DNA of 64,000 bases from Zonotrichia leucophrys gambelii (Eukaryota > Chordata > Aves > Passeriformes > Passerellidae), in the NCBI RefSeq assembly GCF_028769735.1, contig NC_088170.1, forward strand, positions 65,821,085-65,885,084, read 5' to 3'. Each line of letters begins with the position of its first letter. Position 1 is the first letter of the stretch. A program made the position numbers and the translations under genes. Positions 27,236-39,607 of this stretch are shown here, piece after piece. The notes beneath the pieces are model-generated. The model did not search any database, was not told the DNA's origin, and saw only the letters and a list, made by a program, of their open reading frames with translations.

Positions 27236-29552
27236 TGTGCATGTCCCTCACAGACACCACCACAAACCTAGCCCAGCAGAGAAAATGGCATTACTGCTGC
27301 AATAAGGTTGTCCCTGCAGTGTTAGACCCAACCTGGCACCCACAGGTTCCTGCACTGGACCTCTTGGCCACCCTGAGATCAAGACTCCCACAAAAGATCA
27401 GGCTGATATGCCATGCAGAGACTGGGAAAAACAGCAGCAGCTCCTCAGTGGAGCAGTGAGATCACAAGACTGGGCTTGCTCCAGAGACAGACGGCACAAC
27501 AATAGTCACGATTTCTGCTGCCGTCGTTATTTATAGGCACAAAAATGTAGATCATTTAGCAACTCAGAGTGAGCTGCCAAACAGAGAGAGAGAGAGACAG
27601 CAGCTGAACCCACTGCTGAACAGTCAGCCATGGTTCAGGACATTCCCTCCTGCAGCAGCAGATGCAAATGCTGCAGGGCAGCAGCTCTGGGCGGGACGGT
27701 GCAGTTCTGCTGCATCTGGTCCATGCTGGCACATGAGCCACCAACCAAGGCAAGATGGAAAATTTCAATATCCATACTGAAAAGAGCAGTGAGATGCTGA
27801 GCTTTGAATCCCTGCAGTCCACTGGCATTTTATCCCCTGTCTAAAAATAAAAAGAAGCTTTGATTTTGGCCCTGAGGTCCTCAGACAACAGATGGGACAC
27901 AGCATAAAGATGTGATCCCACAAATACTGTGTGCAGAACCCCAGCTGCTGGGAAAGACAAATGCAACCACCTAGAAAAAACAGATATGAATGATTTCAGC
28001 AGGTCCCAACACAGTGAGTGGGTACTATGGACATGCCAGGTCTCCTCTCTGCCATGCTGCTCTGCCCTGTCACTCTGATGGAGCTTTCCTCTCCTGGTTT
28101 AGGGTACTGATGATGGTCAGAGCTCATGCTCTGTGCTCCACCTCTCCTCAGATTTGGGGAGGTCACCTTGTCCCCCTGCCCTCATCACCCCACTTGGGAA
28201 ATACCCATCCCACAGTGCTGGGGGTTCAGACCACAAGCTGCCACGGCCCTCACAATGAACACAACACTGAAACTGAAAACTGGGAGGAATTAACTTATTT
28301 TTTGTTTATTTTCTGCAATTTGGTACAACTAAACCCAAACATTAAATGTATTTTCAAACAAAAGTCACACTGGGAATAGATCACAGGGCACAGTGCAAAA
28401 GCAAGCAGTATTTCAAACATTAATGCTTTTTATTAAACAAATAAAACACTCTGACAAATGCCTCAGAGTCTACAAATTATTCTCACAACTATGCAGAACG
28501 ACTTTATGTTTCAGGTTTGGGGCATTGTTTAAAATTTACTGTAGTGCTGTTTTAAAGAAAAGTCAATTTATTTCACCCAAGTGTAGATTTAAGACATCAG
28601 AGAGCCATCTGGTGGTTTGATTGCTTTCTAATTAAAATTCATCTCTTGGGCTCTTGACTTCCTCTGATGCAGAGCTAAAGTTGTCTGCCCCAGAGCATAA
28701 AAGCAGAAAAATTAAAAACAGTAAGATGTGTGAAAGTAAAATTTAAGCATACAGAATTTCAGAAAATATTTTTGCCATTGATTTGTAAAAGTGAGCAGTC
28801 CACAAAGCACTGGTGATGTGTTTTCTCTCTGATTTATCTTTTTCACAAGATTAGAAGTGGTATAAAGTTTCACAAAAATCATCCCATGATGCAAAAAGAA
28901 AAGTTTTAAGTATGAGAAAAAAAAGTATTTCTATGGAATTGATGTTTTGTTTCTTGGAAAGCTTCATTAGTTTCCCCTATGACTTCCTAAATCTTGAAAG
29001 AGAACTGAATCTGTGGCTTTGGGAATGCAGAAAGCAAGAAGGAAAAAAAGAAAGAGAAAAACCTCAGATACTAAAATTAAGCATTAAGCTAGTTCAGGCA
29101 TTCCCCTGTCATCATTTTTTTTTTTTCCAGGAGGGAATCAAAGCCCCATCCCCAGGGTCTGGATGGGTTCCCACTGCTGGGGGAGGGTGGGGGTCCCAGC
29201 CTGGCACAGGGACCTGGAACCAGCAGAACCTGCAGCTCCCCTTCCTGCTGGGCCTGCCCAGCTGTGTGTTAGGAGTGCGGGAGCCTGGCTGCCAAACCCA
29301 CCTTGCCCAGGGCTCAGCACAGGAAGAACTCCATAATTTGGCTAATTAAGTTAGTGCCAAGCTCATTACTGGTCAGAGACTGGAGTAAAAAACACCAGGC
29401 TGCTTAGGGAGCTTTTCCCACCCTCAGGGATGGCAACAGCTGAGTGTCTTCATTATGATGGGTTTTACTGTCAACTCCTCTACTGCAGCTAAATGCAATT
29501 TGGGATGCCCAGTCCCTCCTGGCATTTGGCCCTTATCTCTATTCCTGCACAG

Positions 29553-29576
29553 CCTAGTCCTAGTCCTAGTCCTAGT
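29553..29576. repeat. Hexamer CCTAGT x4
   Basis: Four perfect head-to-tail copies of CCTAGT, followed by a decayed TCTT. Too short to be more than a simple repeat. Confidence 0.9.
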
Positions 29577-32500
29577 TCTTACCTCTCTGTTGTTGTACAG
29601 AGTGGCCTCTGCAAGTTTTATTCCCAGATCTGAAACTTCTAAACTGTTCAGGCAGGGCCATGGAGGGTGTGCAAAACCACTCCTGGGACAAATCTACCCT
29701 CATGATACATCCCAGTCTGGATCAGGGTCACCACTGGCACTACTGGGGTTAAGACAAACTAATCCTCGTGCTTTGGTGGAGAAAAGAAAACCCAAGAAAA
29801 CCCAAATTTGCCAAGTTTCATTGGTAAGGTCCGATTAATAATTGTGCAAACCTCTCCCTGGACTATGGAGAAGTGTTAACCAAGGGAAAACCAAGAGTTA
29901 ACCAAGGGCAAAGATTATATAAATACAGAAATACCAGGCAGTATTTCCTCTCTGGAGGACACAGCAGATGTCATTTCCAGAAAGGGTGGCAGAAGTCACA
30001 TCTGAGCTGCAGCAAAGCATCTCTGTGCTGCTTTCTGGACAGCAGCAAAGCCTGAGCTCTGGGATGCCAGGGCTTTCCTGGAGCTCACACAACATCGTTC
30101 ACCTGTCTGTGTTTGCTTGTAAAAAGACCCAAACCAACAGGATCCTGATTTCAGCCTTAATTGGTGCTACTGCTTCCATCAAAAAGCACAAAGGAGAAAA
30201 GTTCCTTAGAAACAAAACAGCAATTTCTGAGCTTTGTAGCAAGAGGAGGACAGCTACTGGGTTTGTTTTATACATTTGGCAGGGATATTGAGTGATTCAT
30301 TCCTCCTTCAGTGTTCAGTTCATGTTTCTCTTCCTCAGCCACTTTTTCTCCTTATTTCTAGTACTTTCATCCTTTGTATTTCTCCCTGATCCCCACAGGA
30401 GGAGCCTCAGTACCACATTAGCAGGCAGAATTTGAGACTGCCAAAGAGCTCCTGCAGTTTCACCCCATACACAGGGCTGTCCTTCCAGTTATTAGCCAGG
30501 AAAGATTTATTTTAAATGACTGTGAAAGAGCACACTGATCTGTCTGGAAAGATTTTCTAGGGATATTTTCCATGGACTGAGATCCCTTTAGTCAGGGACA
30601 CTTGGCACATCAGGAGCTATAATATGAGAATGTGACTCTCAATTCCATGTGGAGGGGGTTATTTATGGGGACAAAGTTACATCAGAAAGCATTTGCAGGA
30701 TCACAAGATGAAATGTACCTTTAACACCTTCTCTTCCAGCAAATCACAGGAGATTTCTGAAGTGTTGGAGAGTAGCTGGTTATACAGCTCCAGCCTGCAA
30801 ATGGACAAAGCTAGGTTTTGAAAATTGTGTCTTTCTGTTTTGACACCACCACAGGCTCCTTCTGTGCCCTACAGCACATTTTCCCCTTCCAAATGTTTCA
30901 CATCACCTTCTGCTGTTTTTTTCTGATCTGTGAGCTCCAGGGCTTGTGAGATCTCCAGGGTTAGAGCAATGGGTTAGAGCCTTACCAACCTCTCAGCACC
31001 ACAGCATCCCCACATCCTGGGAGCATGGACGGATTCCTCCCTGTCCATCCTCTCAGGTTTTGCAACCAAAAGAGGATGGGATGCATCACCCCACCAACCA
31101 GGATCCACCCAGAGCACATCCATGGGCCCAGGATGCTGGAGGTGCTCCCAGGATGCCACCTTAGATTTAGCCCTTGCGCTAAAAAGAAAAAATCTCAGCT
31201 GGCCTCTGGTTTCAGTTCTGGAACAGAAAAACAATTAAACCCTACTTCTCCAGCTAAAATTTGCTGGTAGTAGAAATAGTTGCTGGAGCAACTGCCTCTC
31301 AGTGCTCTAAGGCTGGTTAATTAGAAATCTATTGATTGATGTTATATGAGAAATAACAGATCTTTTATTTTTCAGATGTTTAATTATTAATAAATTAATG
31401 AGATGGAAACTGAAGTGCAAGGAAGAAATGGTTCTTAGTCTGAAGGAAGTTAATATAAAATCTAAAATGCATTCTCTTCCACCTTATTAACTTTGAGATT
31501 GATGTAATATCCTCAAGAGGTTTAGTTGGTCTCTTCTCTTAAGTTTATATTCAGATTTGCACAAAAGTATTTTCTATATTCAGACTAGATCTTGAAAGAA
31601 TTTTCTTTTACAGAGTGAATTTTATATTTGGGAAAAAGAAAACAGAACAAAGCCATTTATAAAATGGTAAAATCTGAAGACAAATGTTACTCAGAAAATT
31701 TTTACTCCAGAGGAGAATCAGGCTGAGACAAGTTTTCCATCACTAAAACACAAAATGTACTATGCAAAATTTTAGGAGGAAATTCATTATAGGGCCCATT
31801 ATAGACTTCAGGGAACCAGACCCATTGGCAATATTATCCAGTTTCTGCTCTCATTTTCTTGGCATTAGAGGCAATTTCAAACCACACTAGACAGAAGCAG
31901 GGAGAAAAACTCCTGCATCATTCTGTCCATCAAATTTTTAATTGTTGTCTCTGGGTTGCAGAATTGCTCTTCCTTTCTCTGTACTGCTCAGCTGTGAGTG
32001 ACAGATCTGCTCTCATTTCATTCAGAGAACTTCAACCACTGGGAAAGTGTGTCCTCATATTCATAATAAAAATTTCCTTTCTTTCATGCTTTTCTCCCTT
32101 TCACACCATTCCTACCCTCTCTGAGGTGGATGTCTCAAACTCAGCACCACCATGGAAACCTCAGCTTTGATGTCCTTTCAGAGTGTGGCTATTCCCAAAG
32201 GTTTTGCACCCAATGGGATGCTTCCCAAATTCTCCTGCCCATCTTCTGTGAGCTACCATGGGAATCACCACAAATCCTGTCAGGATCTCCTCCTCTTACT
32301 GAGGGCATCTGGAAACCCCATCACCAATGCTCAAACCACAAACACTTCTTCCCTGCCACTGGGAAACCCTGGTCTGTTTATGGAGCCCATGTTACGGTCT
32401 TCTAAAATTCAAAAGAGTATGTTAAAATTACCATAACTTAATGTCACAGGCGAGATGAGCTCCAAAGTTTTCTTTGGAATTCCTTTCCGAGCACAATTTT

Positions 32501-32681
32501 CTGCAGCCGGTATTTACTTTTCCCTAAAAAAAAATGGATATACTTCCTTCTCACCTCAGTCAGAGCCTGAATCACAGCTCACTGAGCATATGGAAAAACT
32601 CACTGTGACTTCAGTGGTTTTGAGCAATGTTCCACATGCACATGTAAGATTTTAACCCAAGTGCCCTCCCAGAGCATGGTG

Positions 32682-32915
32682 TCATAGAATCACTGATTCT
32701 CAAGATCCTTGAGTCCAACCATGCCCCCAACCCCTCAACTAAACCCTGGCACCCAGTGCCACATCCAGTCCTTTTTTAAACACATCCAGGGATGGTGACT
32801 CCACCACCTCCCCAGGCAGACAATTCTGGTACTTTATCACTCTTTCCATAAAAAACTTTTTCCTAATATCCAACCTTTATTTCCCTTGGCACAGCTTAAG
32901 ACTGTGTCCTAGACT
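32682..32915 (-). mobile_element. CR1 LINE 3' fragment, reversed
   Basis: A clear complement of a CR1 3' end: CATAGAATCACTGATTCTCA, TTGAGTCCAACCATGCCCC, CTCAACTAAACCCTGGCAC, TTTTTTAAACACATCCAGGG, GACTCCACCACCTCCCCAGG, TTTTTCCTAATATCCAACCT and CCCTTGGCACAGCTTAAGA. It is among the better-kept reversed CR1 copies here. Confidence 0.93.
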
Positions 32916-34344
32916 GGGGGTTTGCTGAGGCTTCTTCCTGAGAAACAGAGAGACCTGCAGAGCCACACTTGCTGCTGCAGGTTAACAGCACCACAGGAAT
33001 TGTCTCCTGGCTTTTTTGACACCTGCAGTCAGAGTTTGGAATCAGAAAAGTCTGTCACTGCTTTCCAACAGCGGCCAGTTTCTCTCCCCTAGCAGCCTGC
33101 ATCCGCCACATACTGTGCATAACATACCCATAACATATTCATCATTGCTTGGTCAAAGTAACCTTTTGAGCTCTTTTAAACTCTTCTCTGGCATTTCTGC
33201 CAGCCTCTCAAAACATTTCAGTACTTCTTGTCTCAGATAGTTTCAATATCCTAATGCATTTTCAAACATCGTGGGTGATGCATGAAACTCTACATTCCCC
33301 TGTCAAGCCCTCAAAATAACCACTCTATACTTGGAAAAGGAAACACCCCTCTGTTTCAGTCACCAGGAAACACTGAGCTGTTTATGGGGCACATGCTACC
33401 ACTTCCAAATCTTACAAGAATATGTATTTCCTTCTGTTGAGGGAACTGTTGTAGGATCTCTCTTTAGCAGGGAGATACCAACACAAAATGCACAGGGATC
33501 CACTTATATCCAAGATATAACTCTACTCCTCCATCAGATACATCTCTGATGTAGCAAATGATCCAAAAATGGTTAGGAGATATGGGAGGAAGGAACAGAA
33601 AGGCCCATGTTTCTCTCTGGGAAATCAGCTTGAAATGGATGCCGTAAGTAACACATGCAAATATCCTTTTGTGTGTTTGACAATTTAGTTTAGACCTTAA
33701 TTGCTGAACTGAATCACTTTAAAACTGCATAGTAAAATGAATGACTGCAAAAGCATAAATGTATGAGTATAAATACCTTTTCAATATCTTGAAATTTCAG
33801 ACAGTGAATCAAAGAGAAACAGGGATGCAGTCTTATTTTTAATCACTTTCCTACAACTCAAATTATAAGAAACAATGAAATACATCATAAGAGACATCCT
33901 GGAATATTTTGGCATGCTGCTGAACTGAAATTCAATGGCTTGACATGCTATCTTGGATAATTTAACTTTGAAGCCTTTGTTAATTCTTCTCTGGATTACT
34001 GCCGACATAAACTTGATTTCAAAGCTCACCATGTTTGGCTTTGCACATCTGAACTGAGAATGACATGAAACACATGAAGCAGCTCCTGGAGAACTCTTTA
34101 AAGTGTTATTGATCAGAACAGTGTTTGAGTGCTGGGTTGGCCATGTGAGTGCCAGTGAAACCATGACATGAGGGCTGAAGGGCAGCAAGAAAAGGAAACT
34201 CACTGGATGCTGTGCTGGACATTGCACATCTTGCTGGGCTGCTCTCAGCAGCTCAAATGTGGTGGCTTGCTCCATGCTGAAGGCTGAGTCTTGGGTTGCT
34301 GTTGATATTTGCTGCCCTGAGATGTGCAAGATGTCTCTGCTTCA

Positions 34345-34771
34345 GCCCACGCAACTGAAGAACAAGTCTGGGCTCTTCACTTTTTGGTTTTGAGGTTGTT
34401 TATTAATTCTTATCTATAAAATTTTCTCTCTGCCCAGCAGAGGTCCACTCTGCAGGGCAGCCACAGGCACTCCGACCGCCCCTGAGGCAGTGTTGTCCTT
34501 TTATACAACAAACTACATATAACATATTTACACTTAATTCCCAATACCTATCACCTATGTTAGACAGTGCACTTCTACTCTAGACCAATCCCAAAGTGCC
34601 AACATCACTGCAAAAAATGGAGAACACGAAGAAGAAGGAGAAAGGCTGGACACGCCTAGATTCCTCCATCTTGTCCACATAACCCTCATACCAAAAATCT
34701 TAAAGTCTACATTTTCACCCTGTGATCATTTTGTTATTACACTATTCAAATCTGTGACTTTCACGCCCTCA
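34345..34771 (-). mobile_element. Solo LTR, family B (ERVL-like), with TATA box and poly(A) signal
   Basis: Read on the minus strand from 34771, this has the full box order of an LTR. It starts TGAGGGCGTGAAAGTCACAG, then has a GACAAGATGGAGGAATC block, GGGATTGGTC and TTGTATAAAAGGACAAC (a good TATA box). AGAATTAATAAACAACC (polyadenylation signal) and a downstream tail follow. The U3 part aligns with 9330-9720 and 55835-56040. It is in the same sense as CAMK1D, upstream of exon 4 in transcription order, so it could in principle act as a promoter. That is inference only. Confidence 0.75.
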
Positions 34772-35161
34772 TACAAAGTTGGCAACTTGCTCTAAGGGTC
34801 AAAATCAAATCCCCAGGTGTTCTGGGCAGCATGCCAGGGTCTCTGAGGCCACTGGCAGGGTCCTCAGGAACTTTAGATGCCCGGAGGGATGCACTGAGTT
34901 CCTACAGCTGAGCCTCCTAACAGCCAACCATGATGTCAAATCAGGATTTTCAGGGGTGTGAAACAGCACACAGCTCCTGCACACCACAGCCTTCCAGCAC
35001 AGTCTTCCTCATCCTCATCCACTCTGCAACACCAGGCTTGAGGCCTCTAGCTGGGTACTGTTGGTTCTCTCCTCCTCCCTGTCTTTGAGTGTGGATTTTC
35101 CCAGAGACCACCCGAGTGTCTCGCCTTTCCCGCCAGCTCTGACTCAGCCAGCGTGGGACTG

Positions 35162-35300
35162 CCAGCAGCAGTGAGAGGCAGATCCATGACAGCTCCCTCC
35201 CATCTTACTCCCTCCTCCTCTCCCTCGCGGCCCAGCAGCAGTGAGAGGCAGATCGTGACAGCTTCCTCCCATCTTACTCCCTCCTCCTCTGCCTCATGGC
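35162..35300. repeat. Tandem duplication, 70-bp and 69-bp units
   Basis: Two adjacent copies (35162-35231 and 35232-35300) share CCAGCAGCAGTGAGAGGCAG and CATCTTACTCCCTCCTCCTC, and the opening of a third follows at 35301. The second copy is one base shorter because of a change at the GATC(CA)TGAC position. It lies inside a GC-rich patch with long open frames on both strands. Confidence 0.93.
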
Positions 35301-35352
35301 CCAGCAGCTCTTCACACCACCAGGCAAGCACAGGATGCTGCCTCAGCACTGA

Positions 35353-35883
35353 CTCCTACCCACCAGCTGCTGTGCTCAGCATGGCATCAGCAGTGTCCTC
35401 TCTGCCCTGGAACAGGAGCCACCAGCCCGGCCTCCAGTACCAGAGACACCAAACCCAGCTCTAAACCCCCTCCTCCCCAGTCCTCAGATTGACTGGGATG
35501 GGAGACATGAAGATCCTCTCAAGAAGGTTGTGGATTTGCTTGAGGATCTGACCATGCCAATCCACTGTCAGGACTTTGGGGTCTCCCTCTGCTTGGAGGG
35601 AGATGTAGGAGACACCTACAAATGCCAACTAAGAAATGGCCAGGAAATGAGCCTAAGCACTCACTTTGGCATGGAATGCTTCAGCTTCAAGGATTCCTTC
35701 CCAGGTCACACCCTGGCTCTGGTTTGGATCAGTACAACGAGATCTCTCTCCAACACATTCCAGCTTCCCACACTGGTTCCATGCTCTGTGCCCCGCTGTG
35801 AAAGTGGACTGCAACACTGTCCTTCTCATGCTGTGACAGCCTCTGACCTGGAAAATGCCCAGCAGCATATTGATCATATTTGA
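35353..35883 (+). pseudogene. Unassigned open frame in a GC-rich patch, possible coding remnant
   Basis: A plus-strand frame stays open for 176 codons between a stop at 35350-35352 and a stop ending at 35883. It has no convincing start: in-frame translation could begin at a GTG at 35530 or a downstream ATG. Its first third is Pro-rich (PPARPPVPETPNPALNP). The middle has a mixed, protein-like composition with DPLKKVVDLLEDL. An acceptor-like CCTCAG sits at 35482-35487 and a donor-like AGGGTACGTG at 35980-35989. The frame before it (to 35464) is Ser/Pro-rich and contains the tandem duplication. I do not recognise the protein. It could be a decayed retrocopy, part of a retroelement, or chance in GC-rich DNA. 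Confidence 0.25.
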
Positions 35884-37794
35884 GGGACATCATGGCACCA
35901 TCTGAGGCCTCAAGGAGACAAGGGCCACTGCTCTGTGCTGTGGATGTACAGGAGATGCAGAGCAGCCTGGCCACCAGCAGGGTACGTGAAGTTTGCCCAG
36001 GAGTCATGAACGAGCCCTTTGCCCTCTTTGTTTAGTAAGCCTGAAACAGACAGGCCTGGGAAGAATTCCTCATTGTGAGCAGCAGGTTTGGTCCACTCCT
36101 ACCCTTTTATCTCCAAATTTTATCCACCAAAATATTTACTTCCCTTGCTTATCACAACCACTCCACCATCCCATTCAGTGCTGGTTTTCTTGTTTTCTTT
36201 TTTTTTTTTAATTACTGCATCTCTTTTCAGAGGCAAAACCTAATCTTTCACCTACAGGACTGATTCCATCAAAGTTAGCAGGAAATTCCTAGGTGAACTC
36301 AGCCACAGCAGGCTGTGCCTCTAGATGTGAGCACGGATGCAGAGTCTCTGCATTCTGCAGGGCTGAGAAAGCCCCAGGCAGTGTCAGAGCCCATACCAAC
36401 TCCTTGGCTGGGTACCCAAAGCAGATCAGTGCTGCTCCCCACCATCCTCATCCCACTAGCCCTGTTTGTTCTCTGCCTTGCTTCCAATCTCCCCACAGAG
36501 TCCTCAAAGGTCTCTTTGAGGTGTTTGGTTTGTACCAAGTAAAGGTAAAAGGAAGAGAGTATTCCTTGCTGAACGTGAAATGAGATTATCCAATGGTCCC
36601 AGAAGGTTTGATGGTTGTGAATATTCATCATCCTGTTGCTTAATGCAGTTTTGACAGGAGAGGGGAGTCTTTGCTCAACACAGCTGGGCCCAGGGCCCAG
36701 ATCATGGCAGAAATCACCAGGTCAGTGTTGTTTCAAGACACAACTGTAACTCCTCCACAAAACTGGTAGTGAGCACAACATCACTGTAGCCAAAGAACAG
36801 CCATGCCTTTGTTTTTGAAGACAAAATTTACCCTAATGCAGACATTTGGTGCTTCCTCTGCACCACACAACATCTGTGGTCATTTGTCCTGGTCATTTGA
36901 GAGCTGATCTTCCCAAGTGTACAACACTTACATCTTTAAGCAAGGAGACTGAAGTTACGAATCCAGGGCTTTCAACAATTCATCTGACCACACATAAGTC
37001 ATCCACGAAATTGCTTGTAAATCAACTGAGGAGTGTATTTCAGAGGAAATCAAGAAAGTGCAGCTCAAGACAGTACTCAGAATAGACAAAGATGAAATTC
37101 AGTCACCCAGATCAATTGTGCAGAATTGTTATATCTGGTGGGTCTGTGGTCTGTGTCCTGTATGTACCCTACAACTCCCCCAATGTGCAGTACCACTTCT
37201 CAACCTCACCTTGGGTTGTTTTTGTTCTATAACACAACTTTAACAACTTCCCTGCAAAAATCATACCCAGGGGATTACTAATCTTGGTAATCTATGATTT
37301 ATGAGATTGTGGGAGTGAGTTTTGTTTCCTGGACAGTTATATTTTAACATATTGCTTGGACTTTTTAATGCACATGATAGAAATAAATCTATTCACTATG
37401 CCTCATAATTTGTAAAGGACTCATTGAAATGATAAGAGAAATGTTTAGAAAACTGCTGGAAAAATACAAAACCATCAGTTAATTAACATTAGCTAAGGAA
37501 CTGCAGGAATAACTGAATTAGCCTATTTCCTTGCTGTAGGTAAAGATTAAAATGTATTCAATTCATGGCAGCTTTCAAGTTGCTAAGGATTATGAGAACA
37601 ATGCACACTATTTTCAGCTTGCCAAGGAGAGTGAATCAAATGCAAGAGCCCAATCCTTCAAAAACCACCCTTCAGATGATTCATCTGCAGAAGCCTGGCT
37701 GGAACACCCTGCATGGCCTGACACCATCACATTGTCTCTGTGGGAGCCAAGGCAAAGCCCTCACCACACATTCAGACATGTAATTAAGAGACTG

Positions 37795-37934
37795 AAAGTG
37801 TTCAAGGTCAGGCTGGATGGAGGTTTGAGCAACTTCATCTAATGAAACATGTCCCTGCTCAATGGCAGAGGTGGTTGGACTAGGTAATTTTTTAAAAGTC
37901 CCTTCTGATTCTAACCCTTCAGTGACTCTACAAC
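37795..37934 (+). mobile_element. CR1 LINE 3' fragment
   Basis: Short diverged CR1 tail: GTGTTCAAGGTCAGGCTGGA, GAGCAACTTCATCTAATGA, GGTGGTTGGACTAGGTAAT and TCCCTTCTGATTCTAACCC. It ends just short of the usual terminal repeat. Confidence 0.88.
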
Positions 37935-39534
37935 TTACCAGAAAAATAAAATATTAGAATCTCCAAAAGAAGTTCTGAACATATGCCCAGAAGTAAAACC
38001 TTACAAGAAACTGTATTTGCTTTTCACCTCCCTGTACCAATGAGCTCTACAGGGCAAAGGCTTCACAGCTTAATTGTGCAAGGCTAAGCTACCCTGGAAT
38101 CTGATGCTATCTGCTGAGTAAGAATTCAAGATGAAGGCAAGCAGGATACCTTTTGGTTTAGGAATTACTCTGAAAACCATAAGAATGTCCAATTCTTTAA
38201 AACTAGTCATTACATGAGAAGTAAGGTTTTGGAAAAAAAAAAAAAGGCTTTTTCTGAACACAAATATTAACATTCTAAAGGGCATTTGTGTCTTCAGACA
38301 CACTAAAGAAAACGGACTAGTTTATGCATTCAAAGTCCAAACAGAATAAAACCAGTACGTATTTCCTTTGCCTTGCAAATAACTATTCCACAGGAACAGG
38401 AACTGGAGGCAATGAATATAATTTACTACCAAGAGGCTGTAGATTAAGTAAACAGCAAGGAAGTAAATTTTGCATTCACAGCCACATGGCGTGGTGTATG
38501 CATGACTGAGGGTACACCAGACAGTGTCTCACACCTAGAGGCAATTCTGGCTGCTAGCTGGGGTTCCCTCTCCCATTTCTTCTCCTCCTTGTCCTGTCCT
38601 TGGGAAAGACTGAATCACCAAGCAGAAGTACCCGTGGCTAAACAAATTTTGGCATCCACAGGTGAGAGTTAGGTGGGAGAATGTGACTCTGCATACCACT
38701 TTTGTGACCCTCATGTTCTTGGCAGTGGTGAGACTGTGGACAGACAGGCTGAAGTCTGAGTTGTGTCAGAAATCTCTGAAAAGAGCCAAAAGAGCTCTTG
38801 GTGCAGTGATTTGTGCCACAGGGTGATGGAGAGTGGTGCCAGACCAACACTTAATGGATAAATGGAGTTCCCACTCTGAAATCTAAAAATTTAAACCAGG
38901 AGAAAGCTTTTAGATGCTTTACTTTTCTCTTTTAATGGCTTTTTGGTGACAGTGTCCATATTTTTTTGCAGAGAGGGAGCAGGATTCAGACGATTTATTT
39001 TGAGAAATCCTTTGAAATGGAACTAAACCAGCCTTTAAGCAATATCACTGTACAGAAGTTGTACTTTAATCCACTTGGTGTTTGCACAATATATTCGTCC
39101 GAGGCACTTACATGCCTAAACTGATATTATTATCTCAAAACTCTGTAGAGTTTAACATGTTTATACTCACAGCATCCACATATGGCAGAAAAAAGCTATG
39201 ATTTGCACTTCCCAAAGGAGGAGCTGGGCCTGGAGGCTGTGCCTGGTCTGTCCCTGAACAGAAAGAGCACACTGCCCCACAACTGCCCACACTGACAGGG
39301 CTGATGGCACACTCCCCTGAGCTGGCTCACCCTGAGCCAGCCATCCTCCTGGCCAGTGCCTGCACACAGCTCAGTGGACAGCACCAATGCACACCTTTTG
39401 TATTTACTGGGAGAGACAGGAGTCAAAAAGGTCATTCACATCCACCCCCCGAGTGGGAATATGATGCCCAAGCACACCCAGACAATTTTCACCATAGGGT
39501 TCATGGGTCTGATTACCCTTATGTATTACATAAT

Positions 39535-39569
39535 ACACACACACACACATATATATATATAATTATATA

Positions 39570-39605
<36 letters not shown>
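39535..39605. repeat. (AC)n-(AT)n microsatellite
   Basis: About seven AC steps pass into AT/TA dinucleotides with AATTATATATTAATATT interruptions and a long uninterrupted TA run to 39605. Cruciform-prone and probably polymorphic. Confidence 0.95.
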
Positions 39606-39607
<2 letters not shown>

